64,000 bases of DNA from Scolanthus callimorphus (taxonomy: Eukaryota; Cnidaria; Anthozoa; Actiniaria; Edwardsiidae), in the NCBI GenBank assembly GCA_033964015.1, contig CM066924.1, positions 434,001 through 498,000 on the forward strand, in the 5' to 3' direction. This document shows positions 12,083 to 24,009 of the stretch, piece by piece (the stretch's first letter is position 1; each line of letters starts with the position of its first letter). Position numbers and translations under genes: made by a program. The notes under the pieces were generated by a model that was not told the DNA's origin, ran no database searches, and was given only the letters and a program-made list of their open reading frames with translations.

Positions 12083-15000
12083 TTAGCCACAGGTGATCAC
12101 TCTCTCCTTGATGATTATTTTAAAAGGCTTCGGGACGTACGTAATACCACTATGACCAACCAAGGAAGGGAGGGGATCCTGGGGAGATTTTGTCAACTCA
12201 AACTGGTGGAGAATCCGGGCGAAGATCAAGAACAACTCGGTCTTTGCCAACGACTGACCGGGACAGCCTCTCCTTCCTGCGCTAAAAGGCAAATAACTTC
12301 TTTCTCCTGCGCCTGTGAACTTTCCTTCTTCAGTCAGGAATCTTTCAGGTTTAAACTCATGGGGATTTTCCCAGTCGTCCGTGTTGTGATGTATTGACCA
12401 GAGATTGATAATGAATGTGGTGTCCTGTGGTATGTCGTAACCAGCGAGCTTGGTATCACATGTTGACTTGTGAGGGACGCATAGAGGCGCCAAGGTCATA
12501 AAGCGCTGAGCTTCTGCGATTGTTGCTTCAAGATAAGGCATAGCGTGTCTGTCTTTCAACTCTGGCAGTCGAGCTGAGCCTATCTTCTCGTCTAGTTCTT
12601 TGTGGATTCTGGCCTGTACCTGTGGGTAGTTAACCATGAGGGCCAATAACCATAGGATCGAGTTAGTAGTGGTGTCATATCCCGCGCCAAACACGTCATT
12701 CATTGTCATCATTAGATTATCTTCGCTTAACACATCGCATTTCATATCCTTCCGCGCCTTCAGCAGCGCGTCCGTCAAATCCGTTACGTGGAAATCACCG
12801 CCAGCGCTCTCGATCTCGAATTTTTCCTTGTGGGCTTGGTACTCGCGGTTAACAATCTCATCTCGTTTCTCCATCGCGTAGTGAAGATGTCTTATGCCCT
12901 TATAAGGGATGAATCGTAGCCATGGAAATAACTCCAACATACTGAGGCCTTCAAGTGACTGGGAGAATATATCCTGTTAAGAATATTCAAAAGGAGGTAA
13001 GAGCACCTGAGGAATAAATCCATGAGTTGGGGGTCTGTCTGTCTGTCTACACCAACCACAGAGCGACACATGTAACCTGGTACAGCACTGTACCACTGTA
13101 CCACAGAGCCACACATGTAACCTGGTACAGGACCTCACACACGACACATGGGTGTAGTAACACACTGTACCACAGAGCCACACATGTGACCTGGTACAGG
13201 ACCTCACACAGGACACATGGTTGTACTAACACACTGTACCACAGAGCCACACATGTAACCTGGTACAGGACCTCACAAACGACACATTGGTGCACTAATA
13301 CACTGTACCACAGAGCCACACATGTAACCTGGTACAGGACCTCACACACGACACATGGGTGCACTAATACACTGTACCACAGAGTCACACATGTGACCTG
13401 GTACAGGACCTCACACAGGACACATGGTTGTACTAACACACTGTACCACAGAGCCACACATGTAACCTGGTACAGGACCTCACAAACGACACATTGGTGT
13501 ACTAATACACTGTACCACAGAGCCACACATGTAACCTGGTACAGGACCTCACACACGACACATGGGTGCACTAATACACTGTACCACAGAGTCACACATG
13601 TAACCTGGTACAGGACCTCACACACGACACATTGGTGTACTACACACTGTACCACAGAGCCACACATGTAACCTGGTACAGGACCTCACACACGACACAT
13701 GGGTGTACTAACACACTGTACCACAGAGCCACACATGCAACCTGGTACAGGACCTCACACACGACACATGGGTGTACTAATACACTGTACCACAGAGTCA
13801 CACATGTAACCTGGTACAGGACCTCACACACGACACATGGGTGTACTAACACACTGTACCACAGAGTCACACATGTAACCTGGTACAGGACCTCACACAC
13901 GACACATGGTTGTACTAACACACTGCACCACAGAGCCACACATGTAACCTGGTACAGGACCTCACACACGACACATGGGTGTACTAATACACTGTACCAC
14001 AGAGTCACACATGTAACCTGGTACAGGACCTCACAAACGACACATGGGTGTACTAACACACTGCACCACAGAGCCACACATGTAACCTGGTACAGGACCT
14101 CACACACGACACATGGGTGTTCTAACACACTGTACCACAGAGCCACACATGTAACCTGGTACAGGACCTCACAAACGACACATGGGTGTACTAACACACT
14201 GTACCACAGAGCCACACATGTAACCTGGTACAGGACCTCACACACGACACATTGGTGGACTAACACACTGTACCACAGAGCCACACATGTAACCTGGTAC
14301 AGGACCTCACACACGACACATTGGTGCACTAATACACTGTACCACAGAGTCACACATGTAACCTTGGTACAGGACCTCACAAACGACACATGGGTGTACT
14401 AACACACTGCACCACAGAGCCACACATGTAACCTGGTACAGGACCTCACACACGACACATGGGTGTACTACACACTGTACCACAGAGCCACACATATAAC
14501 CTGGTACAGGACCTCACACACGACACATGGGTGTACTACACACTGTACCACAGAGCCACACATGTAACCTGGTACAGGACCTCACACACGACACATGGGT
14601 GTACTACACACTGTACCACAGAGCCACACATGTAACCTGGTACAGCACTTCACACACGACACATGGGTGTACTACACACTGTACCACAGAGCCACACATA
14701 TAACCTGGTACAGGACCTCCCACACGACACATGGGTGTACTACACACTGTACCACAGAGCCACACATGTAACCTGGTACAGGACCTCACACACGACACAT
14801 GGGTGTACTAACACACTGTACCACAGAGCCACACATGTAACCTGGTACAGGACCTCACACACGACACATGGGTGTACTACACACTGTACCACAGAGCCAC
14901 ACATGTAACCTGGTACAGGACCTCACACACGACACATGGGTGTACTAACACACTGCACCACAGAGCCACACATATAACCTGGTACAGGACCTCACACACG

Positions 15001-17063
15001 ACACATGGGTGTACTACACACTGTACCACAGAGCCACACATGTAACCTGGTACAGGATCTCACACACGACACATGGGTGCACTACACACTGTACCACAGA
15101 GCCACACATGTAACCTGGTACAGGCCCTCACACACGACACATGGGTGTACTACACACTGTGTCACAGAACCACACATGTAACCTGGTACAGGACCTCACA
15201 CACGACACATGGGTGTACTAACACACTGTACCACAGAGCCACACATGTATCCTGGTACAGGACCTCACACACGACACATGGATGTACTAGCACACTGTAC
15301 CACAGAGCCACACATGTAACCTGGTACAGGACCTCACACACGACACATGGGTGTTCTAACACACTGTACCACAGAGCCACACATGTAACCTGGTACAGGA
15401 CCTCACACACGACACATGGGTGTTCTAACACACTGACCACAGAGACACACATGTAACCTGGTACAGGACCTCCAGTTAGGTAACATGGTACAGTACCTCC
15501 AATTCCACAATACTCTTGAATTCCTGATCGTTGACGTCATATCTCTTTCCATACACAGTTGAACATATGATGTTCAGGACTGCTACTGCTACGTCATACT
15601 TAGGGTCCACAGGGTGACCATCGCGGGCAAAAATCGTCTTGCGAGATCGTCGATTTCGAAAGTTATTTATCTGTGTGAGGAAAGAGTGAGTTTTACACAA
15701 ATCCCTTCTACCAGTAGATTTGAGCTATATTATGTGACACTAATCGATGAATAGATGTCGTTTTGCAGAAAACCTGCATTTTGCGAGATATTTCAGCCCC
15801 GAATTCCGTTTGATTTTTCTCAGCCCGTATCCCGATAACAAATAAAGAAAAATCCCGCATTCCGCCGAAACATGCCATGTGGATCCTCTATAAACATCGC
15901 TATTACCTTCCAAATGATTCCGCTCCTCGCCGTACAACTTCAAGGCAGAATGGATTATTCTCCGCAGACGTATCATTGTTGGGTTGAAGTCAGCCCATAC
16001 TAAGTTTGCATTACGAAAGATATAATTAGCAACAAACGAGTTCGGTCTTCCCGAGAACTCGTCCTTCCTTGTGAGTAGCGCTTCACGGGCAAGGTCCGCT
16101 AGAAAGAGAAGATACATGAGATAAGATAGCCTGCTCACGGGTAGATGGGGTTTTTATCGCGAGATCGCGGTCGCCATCTTCATCCCGCCCCCAACCTATA
16201 CTCCATCCCCTCTTCCAATTTCCATCCCTTCCTCCTCTTCCCCTCCTCCTCTGTCTTCTCCCCGCCCCACCTTCCACCACCTCCTCTTCTCCCCTCCCTC
16301 TTCGATTTATCTCCTCGCCCCTAGTACCTAAACCCAATGCAGGTGTCGAACCCGGGCCACAGCGGTGAGAGGCAAGCGCTAATGCCCCGAGACCCTATCG
16401 CTACGCCAACCATGCGAAAATTAACAGTCCTAGTGTGACAAATCACTCCTGGTAACTAGATGGTAATGCTTACTGATAGACCAAATCGGCTAACGGTGTT
16501 TACATGTTGTTGCCACCCAATTCAGATCATGTGATGATTCGCTTGGGTGGTTGCAATTGTTTATACAACAACACTAGTAAATCGCGCGCTCTGATTGGTC
16601 GAGAGCCATGTTGCTATAAGAGTACAGATACATGGTTGACAAAAATCCCTGTTTCTTACACACGACCGAGTGCATGTTCAGTATGTATAAGATGAACAAT
16701 TGTGTCTAGTGGCAACAAGATGTAAACACCTTTAGTCGATCTAGCTTATTGTGTCACAAGACATCAACGCAAAAAAACACGTCATCAAACGGGGACCTCA
16801 ATTCACAAACCTGTGTTAATGACGATACACCACTGACCACCAGGTAGCGTCAAGCTGTATATTTTCCCATACTCCTTTGCGAGCTTGTCCATGTCGAGGT
16901 GCCTCATAGAGCCAAGCAGACTCGGTAAGTTGCCAATAATCGGGTACGGTCTGGGGCCAGGAGGCAGGTTTAGACTCTTTGTCTTCCAAGCGTTAGCCAA
17001 CCAATTCTTCGCCAAGAAGACAGTAATGATTAAAAGAGCTGTTAGTGCGAGCTCCAGAAACAT
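12083..17063 (-). CDS. Cytochrome P450 gene A (clan 2-like), four exons; exon 3 carries two frameshifts
   Basis: Predicted ER-membrane heme monooxygenase; substrate unknown. Exons, 5' to 3' on the minus strand: 17063-16811, 16098-15907, 15670-15497 and 12973-12083 (stop TAA). Exon 1 encodes an N-terminal anchor followed by the hinge LPPGPRPYPIIGN. Exon 4 holds the I-helix motif GAGYDTT, the K-helix EAQR (ExxR), FKPERF and the heme loop PFSAGRRGCPG with the cysteine ligand. Exon sizes match gene B (253 and 192 bp) except exon 3, which is 174 bp against 176. Aligned with gene B, exon 3 lacks one base just after its acceptor and another about 45 bases on; read as spliced, it meets TAA in the third codon. 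The rest is well conserved, so this is either a young pseudogene or an assembly error. A TATA box lies at 17257-17264. Subfamily not assigned. Confidence 0.85.
13060..15478. repeat. 69-bp minisatellite filling intron 3 of P450 gene A (about 35 units)
   Basis: The unit reads GTAACCTGGTACAGGACCTC, then ACACACGACACATGGGTGTA, and so on through ACCACAGAGCCACACAT. Most units are 69 bp; some are 68 bp because one A of CTAACACAC is missing. Since 69 is 23 codons, long 23-residue-periodic open frames appear on both strands. The array starts about 20 bp inside the exon 3 donor and ends about 85 bp from the exon 4 acceptor, so it makes up nearly all of intron 3. The same unit fills intron 3 of gene B. 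Confidence 0.97.
16140..16411 (-). mobile_element. tRNA-derived SINE in intron 1 of P450 gene A
   Basis: Read on the minus strand, 16411-16339 is a tRNA-like head: an A-box-like GGCGTAGCGATAGGG, then GCCTCTCACCGCTGTGGCC and a B box GGTTCGACACC that fits GGTTCGANNCC. A purine-rich body follows to about 16140. A second copy lies at 20590-20871 and a related head at 62250-62335. The element lies next to the pyrimidine tract and acceptor of exon 2. Confidence 0.75.
16480..16757. repeat. Foldback element R2 in intron 1
   Basis: Inverted ends: CCAAATCGGCTAACGGTGTT at the left, with its degraded complement ending near AGCTTATTG at the right. Inside are TTGTTGCCACCCAATTC and GTGGCAACAAGATG. It contains a GCGCGCTCTGATTGGTCG motif near 16590. 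The counterpart in the duplicated copy is split by an insertion. Confidence 0.65.
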
Positions 17064-17256
17064 ATTCAGTTAATGCTCTCTGCAAAAAAGTATGAAAAAT
17101 AACTTCATAAAAAGTGCCGACTTGACCTTTCCAATAATGCACCGTATTGTTTTTTATTGTTTCGCGTTATCGATTAGTCGATTTGTAACACCCCCACCCC
17201 CCGGGGTCCTTGTGTCGGTCACACAACGCCTCCCTCGGAATGATGGCTGCTAGCGC

Positions 17257-17264
17257 TTTATATA
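17257..17264 (-). promoter_or_regulatory. TATA box of P450 gene A
   Basis: Read on the minus strand this is TATATAAA, about 195 nt upstream of the ATG at 17063. The same box sits at the same spacing in the duplicated copy (about 22981-22988). The sequence downstream of the box resembles half of the foldback element in gene B intron 1. Confidence 0.5.
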
Positions 17265-18287
17265 GGTGACTAAATTTCCAAGTTGGTCCGCATAGAGAGA
17301 GAAAAAAGCACAAGCTTTGACTGAACGGTGTTGTGGGCATTTTAATTTGAGTACCGTAGAAAAAAAAATTTGCTCAAAAAAGCGCATACTATCTAGTTCG
17401 ATTATTCGACAATTTAACTTTGTTGAAGCTAAAATGGTACACTATAACATAATTATCTGTCTGTTCCACCACTTGAATCGCCATTTCTCCTTCCACTTAA
17501 TCGAATTTGACTAACTTCATTGCAAACATCGTAGTTAATTTGATTTTAAGTAGTATTTTTCACCCCCAAAAATGAACTTGAGCAGAAGTTACAAGGACAT
17601 ACAAGTTGTGTGCAAATATTTCTTTCTGCTATATATAGTTTGTTTGATCGCGTTCCTGGTATTCTAAGGACGAAAAAAAAGTACCCGGAGGTGGCCGGGT
17701 AACTACTGCTTAAAAGAGAAACAGGCAGGCGAAACTACCTTCCAATCAAAACCGCTATAAAAAATGACTATAAAGATGACTTACTTTTGATTCACTTGCA
17801 ATGCAGCGGCAAAATGGAGCACAGCGGATCTCAATGCGAGGACCGAAGCGTTGAATGCGAATTTGAGTGAAGGTCACGTTGATCGAATTACTAGTTGGTA
17901 AGGTGGCTCGGGACAGTCTTTAATAATAACAAATAATAAATAGTTTATTAATCCTATTCGTAGGACAAAAAGCCCAAATTGCCAGGTCGACTTCGGTAGC
18001 TGTTCTGTACTCATACAAGGGGCGTCCATACTAATGTTCTGGTGGCCGGGCGTCCCTCTCCGTGCACCACTGGATCACTGAATCACTTCCGTTCAAAAAT
18101 TCCCAAGAATAGCGACTGTCAGGGCCGAAATCTATAGCGTGTCTTAAGCACCGTACGGCCGCCATACGATGCTTCACATCTCGCGGGGAGATTTCTGGAT
18201 GTATGGACCTGTTTTGTTTTTCTTGTTTTGTTTTGCTGATTTTTCGTTTCTTCTTAAAATGTATACATGTAGATAGCAACCTCAATC

Positions 18288-18507
18288 ATCCTCGTACCCT
18301 GCCAGAGCTCCCCGCCTCGTCTTCTCGCGCGGGAGGCACTGGTTCGAGGTTCTTCGCTGATGATTGGTGATTTTGAACGTTGGGGCATGCGCAGAAAGCT
18401 TTTTTTTTTTCAATTGCTCTGTATCAAATCTCGCTCATGCGTCAATGGCTGTCACAAGAGCCCGACCGCAAGGTGACGAGCCGGGGGAGCTCTGGGTTCG
18501 AGAATGG
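18288..18507. repeat. MITE family R3 (GAGCTC ends), copy in duplication 1
   Basis: Ends are inverted around CCAGAGCTCCCC and GGGGGAGCTCTGG; the interior holds GCTGATTGG, GCATGCGC and TGTCAC. A rearranged reverse copy lies at about 18519-18945. The duplicated equivalents are at about 24010-24240 and 24250-24680. Confidence 0.8.
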
Positions 18508-19634
18508 TCATTCAAGTACTGAGATCTCCCCGAACCCAGAGCTCTCTGCTGACCGTCGTTTGGCCGATTTTCAGCGTTGGGCGTCCACTCAGCGGCTCGC
18601 GCATGCGCCTGTGGCTGTCACAAGAGACTCCGAGGAGAACATTGTCGAACTCAGAGCTCCCTTGTTCGTCACCTGGCAGGGAAGAGCCGTCGAGTTAAAC
18701 ACCTTTCTGCACATGCCCAACGTTAAAAATCAGCCAATCAGCGAAGGCACTTTTAAGTTTAAAAATTTAAAATGGTAGCCTTAGTATCAGGCGGAACTTT
18801 ATATTTCCGTGAGAAACATTTTTTCGAGAGGGGGGAAGGTCCTGATAAAAAAGTAAAGTAAACAATAAATACTCAGGCTACTCAAATGGATGTCCCCAGA
18901 GCCTTCCCTGCGAGCAGACGAGCTGGGGAGCTCTGGGCACAAGAATGCGAGGAGACGAGCGGTGAGGTGTTCGTACCAGAATGATACTGACGATACTGAT
19001 GACTGATCGTTAATTCCTTGTGTTACCTTTGGTAACACGATCTGCAAACGGGTGTCCACCTTTTGTCCCAGTATTATAAACCGTGCTTCTATGCTCGTTT
19101 ACAGCTGCACAATTCAGTATACCCAATGTAAGTGATTATCGATTATAACACTAAGCAGCTAAGGGCAGTGATAATAATAATAATATTTATTAACCTTATA
19201 TCACATTAAGATACATCGGTATTTATAATACATTTTACAGATCACCATCTAATTTATGGAACTCTACTTTCCTGGACTGTAGCAAGCGATGTGTTAGAAT
19301 AGGCGAGTTTTGGTCCTATTCATTGTTCCGACCTGTCATTCAAAGCCGCAATAGTTACTGTTTCATACAGTAACCAGGGTTTTCTTAAAAAAAGTCCAAA
19401 AATATTCCGATCCCGCTTATAGGTTTACCAGTGAGATATCTCTATCTTCTGATCATCTCAGTATATACTGTCTTAAAAGGCAATAAAAGTGTTGCAAATA
19501 GAACTGATTTCGGAAGTCCTGAAATACTACAGTCCCCGTGGGAGAATCTTTCCAACTCCGATTGGTATTTCCAGAAAGCGTGAAATGGCTTCTGTGTTTC
19601 ACCGGAAATGAATAACGGGCCTTGTGTTCCATAA

Positions 19635-20551
19635 GGGACGTGTCATTATTTACCGGGGGGGGGGAGGGCTCCCATTTTTTTCAAACAAGGCTAAAAAAAA
19701 TTACGACCCTCCCCTTGAACATAACAAAAAAAAATGTGACCCTCCCCAAGTCGTAGGTAAAAAATTGGGACCCTCCCCCCTGTAATTTATTTCTGAAAAA
19801 ACCTGTCAGATAGACTATTTGTCCGAGTGATGCAATGTCTCTTTCATTCTTCTTAATATAGAAATACTTTTTTTCTTACTTCTGCCAAAGCTAAGGAACC
19901 GCGGTTATTATTTATCGCCTAGAGTATTTACGTGAGGATTTTGGGTAATACACGGGGAAAATGCAGTGATCCTCCCTCCATGAGGAGAATGATTAACGTG
20001 ATCCCACCTCTCCCGTCCCCTATCTGACCTATAGTACTGAAGACATTTTGCCGAATAAGAGGGACGCATATCTTTTGTTGCGCGCGACCCAGCGCGCCCG
20101 AATTTTGATAAACGCATTTCATGAAGCCTCAGAGAAAGGGTATATGAACATGTGTTGTGTTCGGTATAGTAAACAAAGCCTGTCAGGAGCCAAGGAAGTA
20201 CGCTACATATAAAGGTTAGATGAAAGCTTCTAATGAAGGGCTCATCATCATTATTCATGCGCACAACTGCGCGCCGCAAATGAAGAAGTTATTAATATGC
20301 TTGTAACGTCGAAAACTTACGCGTACCTATGGGGTCTTCTTTCAAATATGTAGTGACTTGCCAAGGGCATTTTTGGGAGAGTCTGCGTTTCCTCGTCAAG
20401 ATACACTTGTTCTTGTAAACGGCATCAGGGTAGTGTCTTTATTGCTCAAAGCGTATATCAGATGTCATTCTTTATGCGCGCGAAGCCCGCCGAAATTTTT
20501 ATAGAGAAGTTGCTGAAATAACCACTATCGCCATCTGTTTTACCCTCTTCA
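19635..20551. repeat. Repeat-rich spacer related to 61.3-61.9 kb
   Basis: The stretch 20080-20551 resembles 61320-61870: both share AAGCCTCAGA, AGTAAACAAAGCCTG, AAGATACACTTGTTCTTGTA and a GCGCG-rich end. It includes low-complexity CCCTCCCC segments near 19650-19790. No gene seen. Confidence 0.6.
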
Positions 20552-20589
20552 CCGCTAGATAGAGAAGATACATGAGAGAAGATAGCCTG

Positions 20590-20871
20590 CTCACGGGTAG
20601 ATGGGGTTTTATCGCGAGATCGCGGTCGCCATCTTCATCCCGCCCCCAACCTATACTCCATCCCCTCTTCCAATTTCCAGCCCTTCCTCCTCTTCCCCTC
20701 CTCCTCTGTCTTCTCCCCGCCCCACCTTCCGCCACCTCCTCTTCTCCCCTCCCTCTTCGATTTATCTCCTCGCCCCTAGTACCTAAACCCAATGCAGGTT
20801 TGAACCCGGCCACAGCGGTGAGAGGCAAGCGCTAATGAGCTGAGATCCTATCGCTACGCCAACCGTGCTCC
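20590..20871 (-). mobile_element. tRNA-derived SINE, duplicated copy
   Basis: Same element as at 16140-16411. The B box is decayed (GGTTTGAACCC on the plus strand). It was carried by the segmental duplication, so it inserted before that event. Confidence 0.7.
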
Positions 20872-20975
20872 CCTTAAATTTTGATGCTAAAAATAGCACT
20901 TCAACCGTCCTAGTGTGACAAATCACTCCTGATAACTAGACGGTAATGCTTACTGATAGACCAAATCGGCTAAGT

Positions 20976-22289
20976 AATGTTTACAAAACGAGCTGGAGTG
21001 TTTTATCGGCAGATAGAAACACGAGGCGAATGTAAACTACTTCTAAAACGGTTGCCAGTAATAATTCATAATTCCAAGCTAGTTAAAAAAAAGGAAATAA
21101 ATTTGTGAGAACTACTTCATTGAAATCGAGAATAAGAAATCTGATATAGACTGGCTTCAAGTTGTATTGTTTAGCTATTTTGAAATGCAAACAAAAGATC
21201 GACAACAAGAGCTTTTCATTATGAATAGTGTATTTAGAGAGGCGTTCCGAATACTTGACATATCTTCTGTGTTGGGACAAAGGTCTGTTCATAGTTACAT
21301 GACTTTCAAAAGAGAAGAATTCCTTTGGAATAGCTGTCACTTATTTACCTATAATAATGATAAGCAAAGAAATGCCGTTCAAATGTCATAGACAGGAAAT
21401 GAATGTATTAGCGATACCAGCGATACCTATAATAATGCTAGGGCTTTCTGATTGCCTTTTCTAAAGAAAGGGCTACGTCATTAGCTTCCGGGGCAGTGTT
21501 TCCTATTGTTTTTTTTCCTTTTATGATTCACATTTCTTTGACGAAATTGTCTTTGGCATGCGCGTAATGCATCATATGCAATTTGCCCATTCATTCTCAG
21601 TGCGGTTCGTACTGACTCGCCAAGTAGAGTAACTTGGACGGGTGAGTTAAATTCGTTTATCTGTGCATAATTTTGAGCCCAATTCAACTCAAGTGTTACC
21701 AAATAATTGTCAAATATGTCCGTTTTGGCACGTTTCACGAAATGTTCACAGAAGGGTGGTCGGCACTGCCCGAGTCGTTGTTGGATGTTTAAATCATGGC
21801 CACCGAAAATTAATATAAAATGTGATAAATGAACTATCGTTTTGTAAAATGCACGTATTCATTTCTAACATGTGTTCTTTTTTCGTGGGTTACGGCGGGA
21901 AAAGGTGGAAATCATGACCACAGAACGTTTGTAAGAGATGGGGTCTCCATGAATATTATCGGGGAAACATGCTGTTCTGGTGAGTGGTCCTATCATTACT
22001 GATGCTCAGAGAGCCAAACTTGATAAAGGACTGTGCTCACTCAACCGGATCTTATGTAGAACTCTGACGTCACCGGAGTTCTATATCAGATTCAGTTCAG
22101 TGCGCAGCAGTTCTATATCGTTTCTGGCAGATTGAGCACCATTATCATATGGCAACCAATCAGAACAGCTGTTCCCTGAAAATATTCATGGACTCCCAAA
22201 AATGCTATTTTCTATCGGGGTATACAAACGGCCTTTGTGGTCCTGAATTCCATTGTGTTTGCCTGATTGACTATTCATGAGTTTTAGAA
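20976..22289. other. Insertion inside duplication copy 2
   Basis: About 1.3 kb absent from copy 1, interrupting the left end of R2. It holds no recognised protein. Within it, 21940-22198 has inverted ends (CCATGAATATT / AATATTCATGG) and is probably another MITE. Confidence 0.55.
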
Positions 22290-22470
22290 TGGTGATTACA
22301 TCTTGTTGCCACCCAATTCAGATCATGTGATGATTCCCTTGGGTGGTTACCATTGTGTAATTTCTTACACACGACCGTGTGCATGAACAATGGTAACCAC
22401 TCAAAGGCATCATCACATGATCTGAATTGGGTGGCAACAAGATATAAACACCGTTAGCCGATTTGGCTTA
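22290..22470. repeat. Foldback element R2, duplicated copy (right part)
   Basis: 22300-22443 is a nearly perfect 56-bp inverted repeat: the left arm begins ATCTTGTTGCCACCCAATTC and the right arm ends GAATTGGGTGGCAACAAGAT. The outer right end continues to the complement of CCAAATCGGCTAACGG; the outer left end lies at 20958-20975, separated by the insertion. Confidence 0.8.
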
Positions 22471-22534
22471 TTGTGTCACAAGACATCAACGCAAAAAAAA
22501 ACTCGTTAACAAACAGGGGCCTCAATTCACAAAC

Positions 22535-22787
22535 CTGTGTTAACGACGACACACCGCTGACCACCAGGTAGCGTCAAGCTGTATATGTTCCCATACTCCT
22601 TTGCGAGCTTGTCCATGTCGAGGTGCCTCATAGAGCCAAGCAGACTCGGCAAGTTGCCAATAATCGGGTAGGGTCTGGGGCCAGGAGGCAGGTTTAGACT
22701 CTTTGTCTTCCAAGCGTTAGCCAACCAATTCTTCGCCAAGAAGACAGTAATGATTAAAAGAGCTGTTAGTGCGAGCTCCAGAAACAT
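22535..22787 (-). pseudogene. Duplicated P450 exon 1 (orphan or alternative first exon)
   Basis: Encodes the same start as gene A: anchor LALTALLIITVFLA, hinge LPPGPRPYPIIGN and an end at GGQRCVVVNT. The reading frame is open, and the donor (ACAG|GTTTGT) and the upstream TATA box are kept. It differs from gene A at a few sites (GGQRC instead of GGQWC, matching gene B here). No exons 2-4 follow before gene A. Its phase-1 donor could splice to gene A exon 2 at 16098, giving an alternative first exon; otherwise it is a truncated copy. Confidence 0.85.
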
Positions 22788-24009
22788 ATTCAGTTAAATG
22801 CTCTCTGCAAAAAAGTATGAAAAATAACTTCATAAAAAGTGCCGACTTGACCTTTCCAATAATGCACCGTATTGTTTTTTATTGTTTCGCGTTATCGATT
22901 AGTCGATTTGTAACACCCCACCCCCCGGGGTCCTTGTGTCGGTCACACAACGCCTCCCTCGGAATGATGGCTGCTAGCGCTTTATATAGGTGACTAAATT
23001 TCCAAGTTGGTCCGCATAGAGAGAGAAAAAAGCAAAAGCTTTGACTGAACGGTGTTGTGGGCATTTTAATTTGAGTACCGTAGAAAAAAAAATTTGCTCA
23101 AAAAAGCGCATACTATCTAGTTCGATTATTCGACAATTTAACTTTGTTGAAGCTAAAATGGTACACTATAACATAATTATCTGTCTGTTCCACCACTTGA
23201 ATCGCCATTTCTCCTTCCACTTAATCGAATTTGACTAACTTCATTGCAAACATCGTAGTTAATTTGATTTTAAGTAGTTTTTTTCACCCCCAAAATGAAC
23301 TTGAGCAGAAGTTACAAGGACATACAAGTTGTGTGCAAATATTTCTTTCTGCTATATATAGTTTGTTTGATCGCGTTCCTGGTATTCTAAGGACGAAAAA
23401 AAAGTACCCGGAGGTGGCCGGGTAACTACTGCTTAAAAGAGAAACAGGCAGGCGAAACTACCTTCCAATCAAAACCGCTATAAAAAATGACTATAAAGAT
23501 GACTTACTTTTGATTCACTTGCAATGCAGCGGCAAAATGGAGCACAGCGGATCTCAATGCGAGGACCGAAGCGTTGAATGCGAATTTGAGTGAAGGTCAC
23601 GTTGATCGAATTACTAGTTGGTAAGGTGGCTCGGGACAGTCTTTAATAATAACAAATAATAAATAGTTTATTAATCCTATTCGTAGGACAAAAAGCCCAA
23701 ATTGCCAGGTCGACTTCGGTAGCTGTTCTGTACTCATACAAGGGGCGTCCATACTAATGTTCTGGTGGCCGGGCGTTCCCTCTCCGTGCACCACTGGATC
23801 GCTGAATCACTTCCGTTCAAAAATTCCCAAGAATAGCGACTGTCAGGGCCGAAATCTATAGCGTGTCGTAAGCACCGTACGGTCGCCATACGATGCTTCA
23901 CATCCCGCGGGGAGATTTCTGGATGTATGGACCTGTTTTGTTTTTCTTGTTTTGTTTTGTTGATTTTTCGTTTCTTCTTAAAATGTACATGTAGATAGCA
24001 AGATAACCT

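Larger units (their letters stand above)
16095..19634. repeat. Segmental duplication, copy 1 (P450 intron 1, exon 1, promoter)
   Basis: From the exon 2 acceptor (16098) to GTGTTCCATAA at 19634 this block recurs in direct orientation at 20552-25313. The offset is 4457 bp at the left and 5724 bp from exon 1 rightward, because copy 2 carries a net insertion of about 1.27 kb. Identity looks well above 90% by eye. Beyond exon 1 and the promoter it contains only repeats. Confidence 0.92.

Noticed and set aside
13027..15456. Long open frames up to 256 codons on both strands
   Set aside because: They are the 69-bp (23-codon) intronic minisatellite read in phase; no start context, no selection, and they break at 68-bp units.
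13060..15478. CRISPR-like array
   Set aside because: Units are contiguous with no unique spacers and the genome is eukaryotic.
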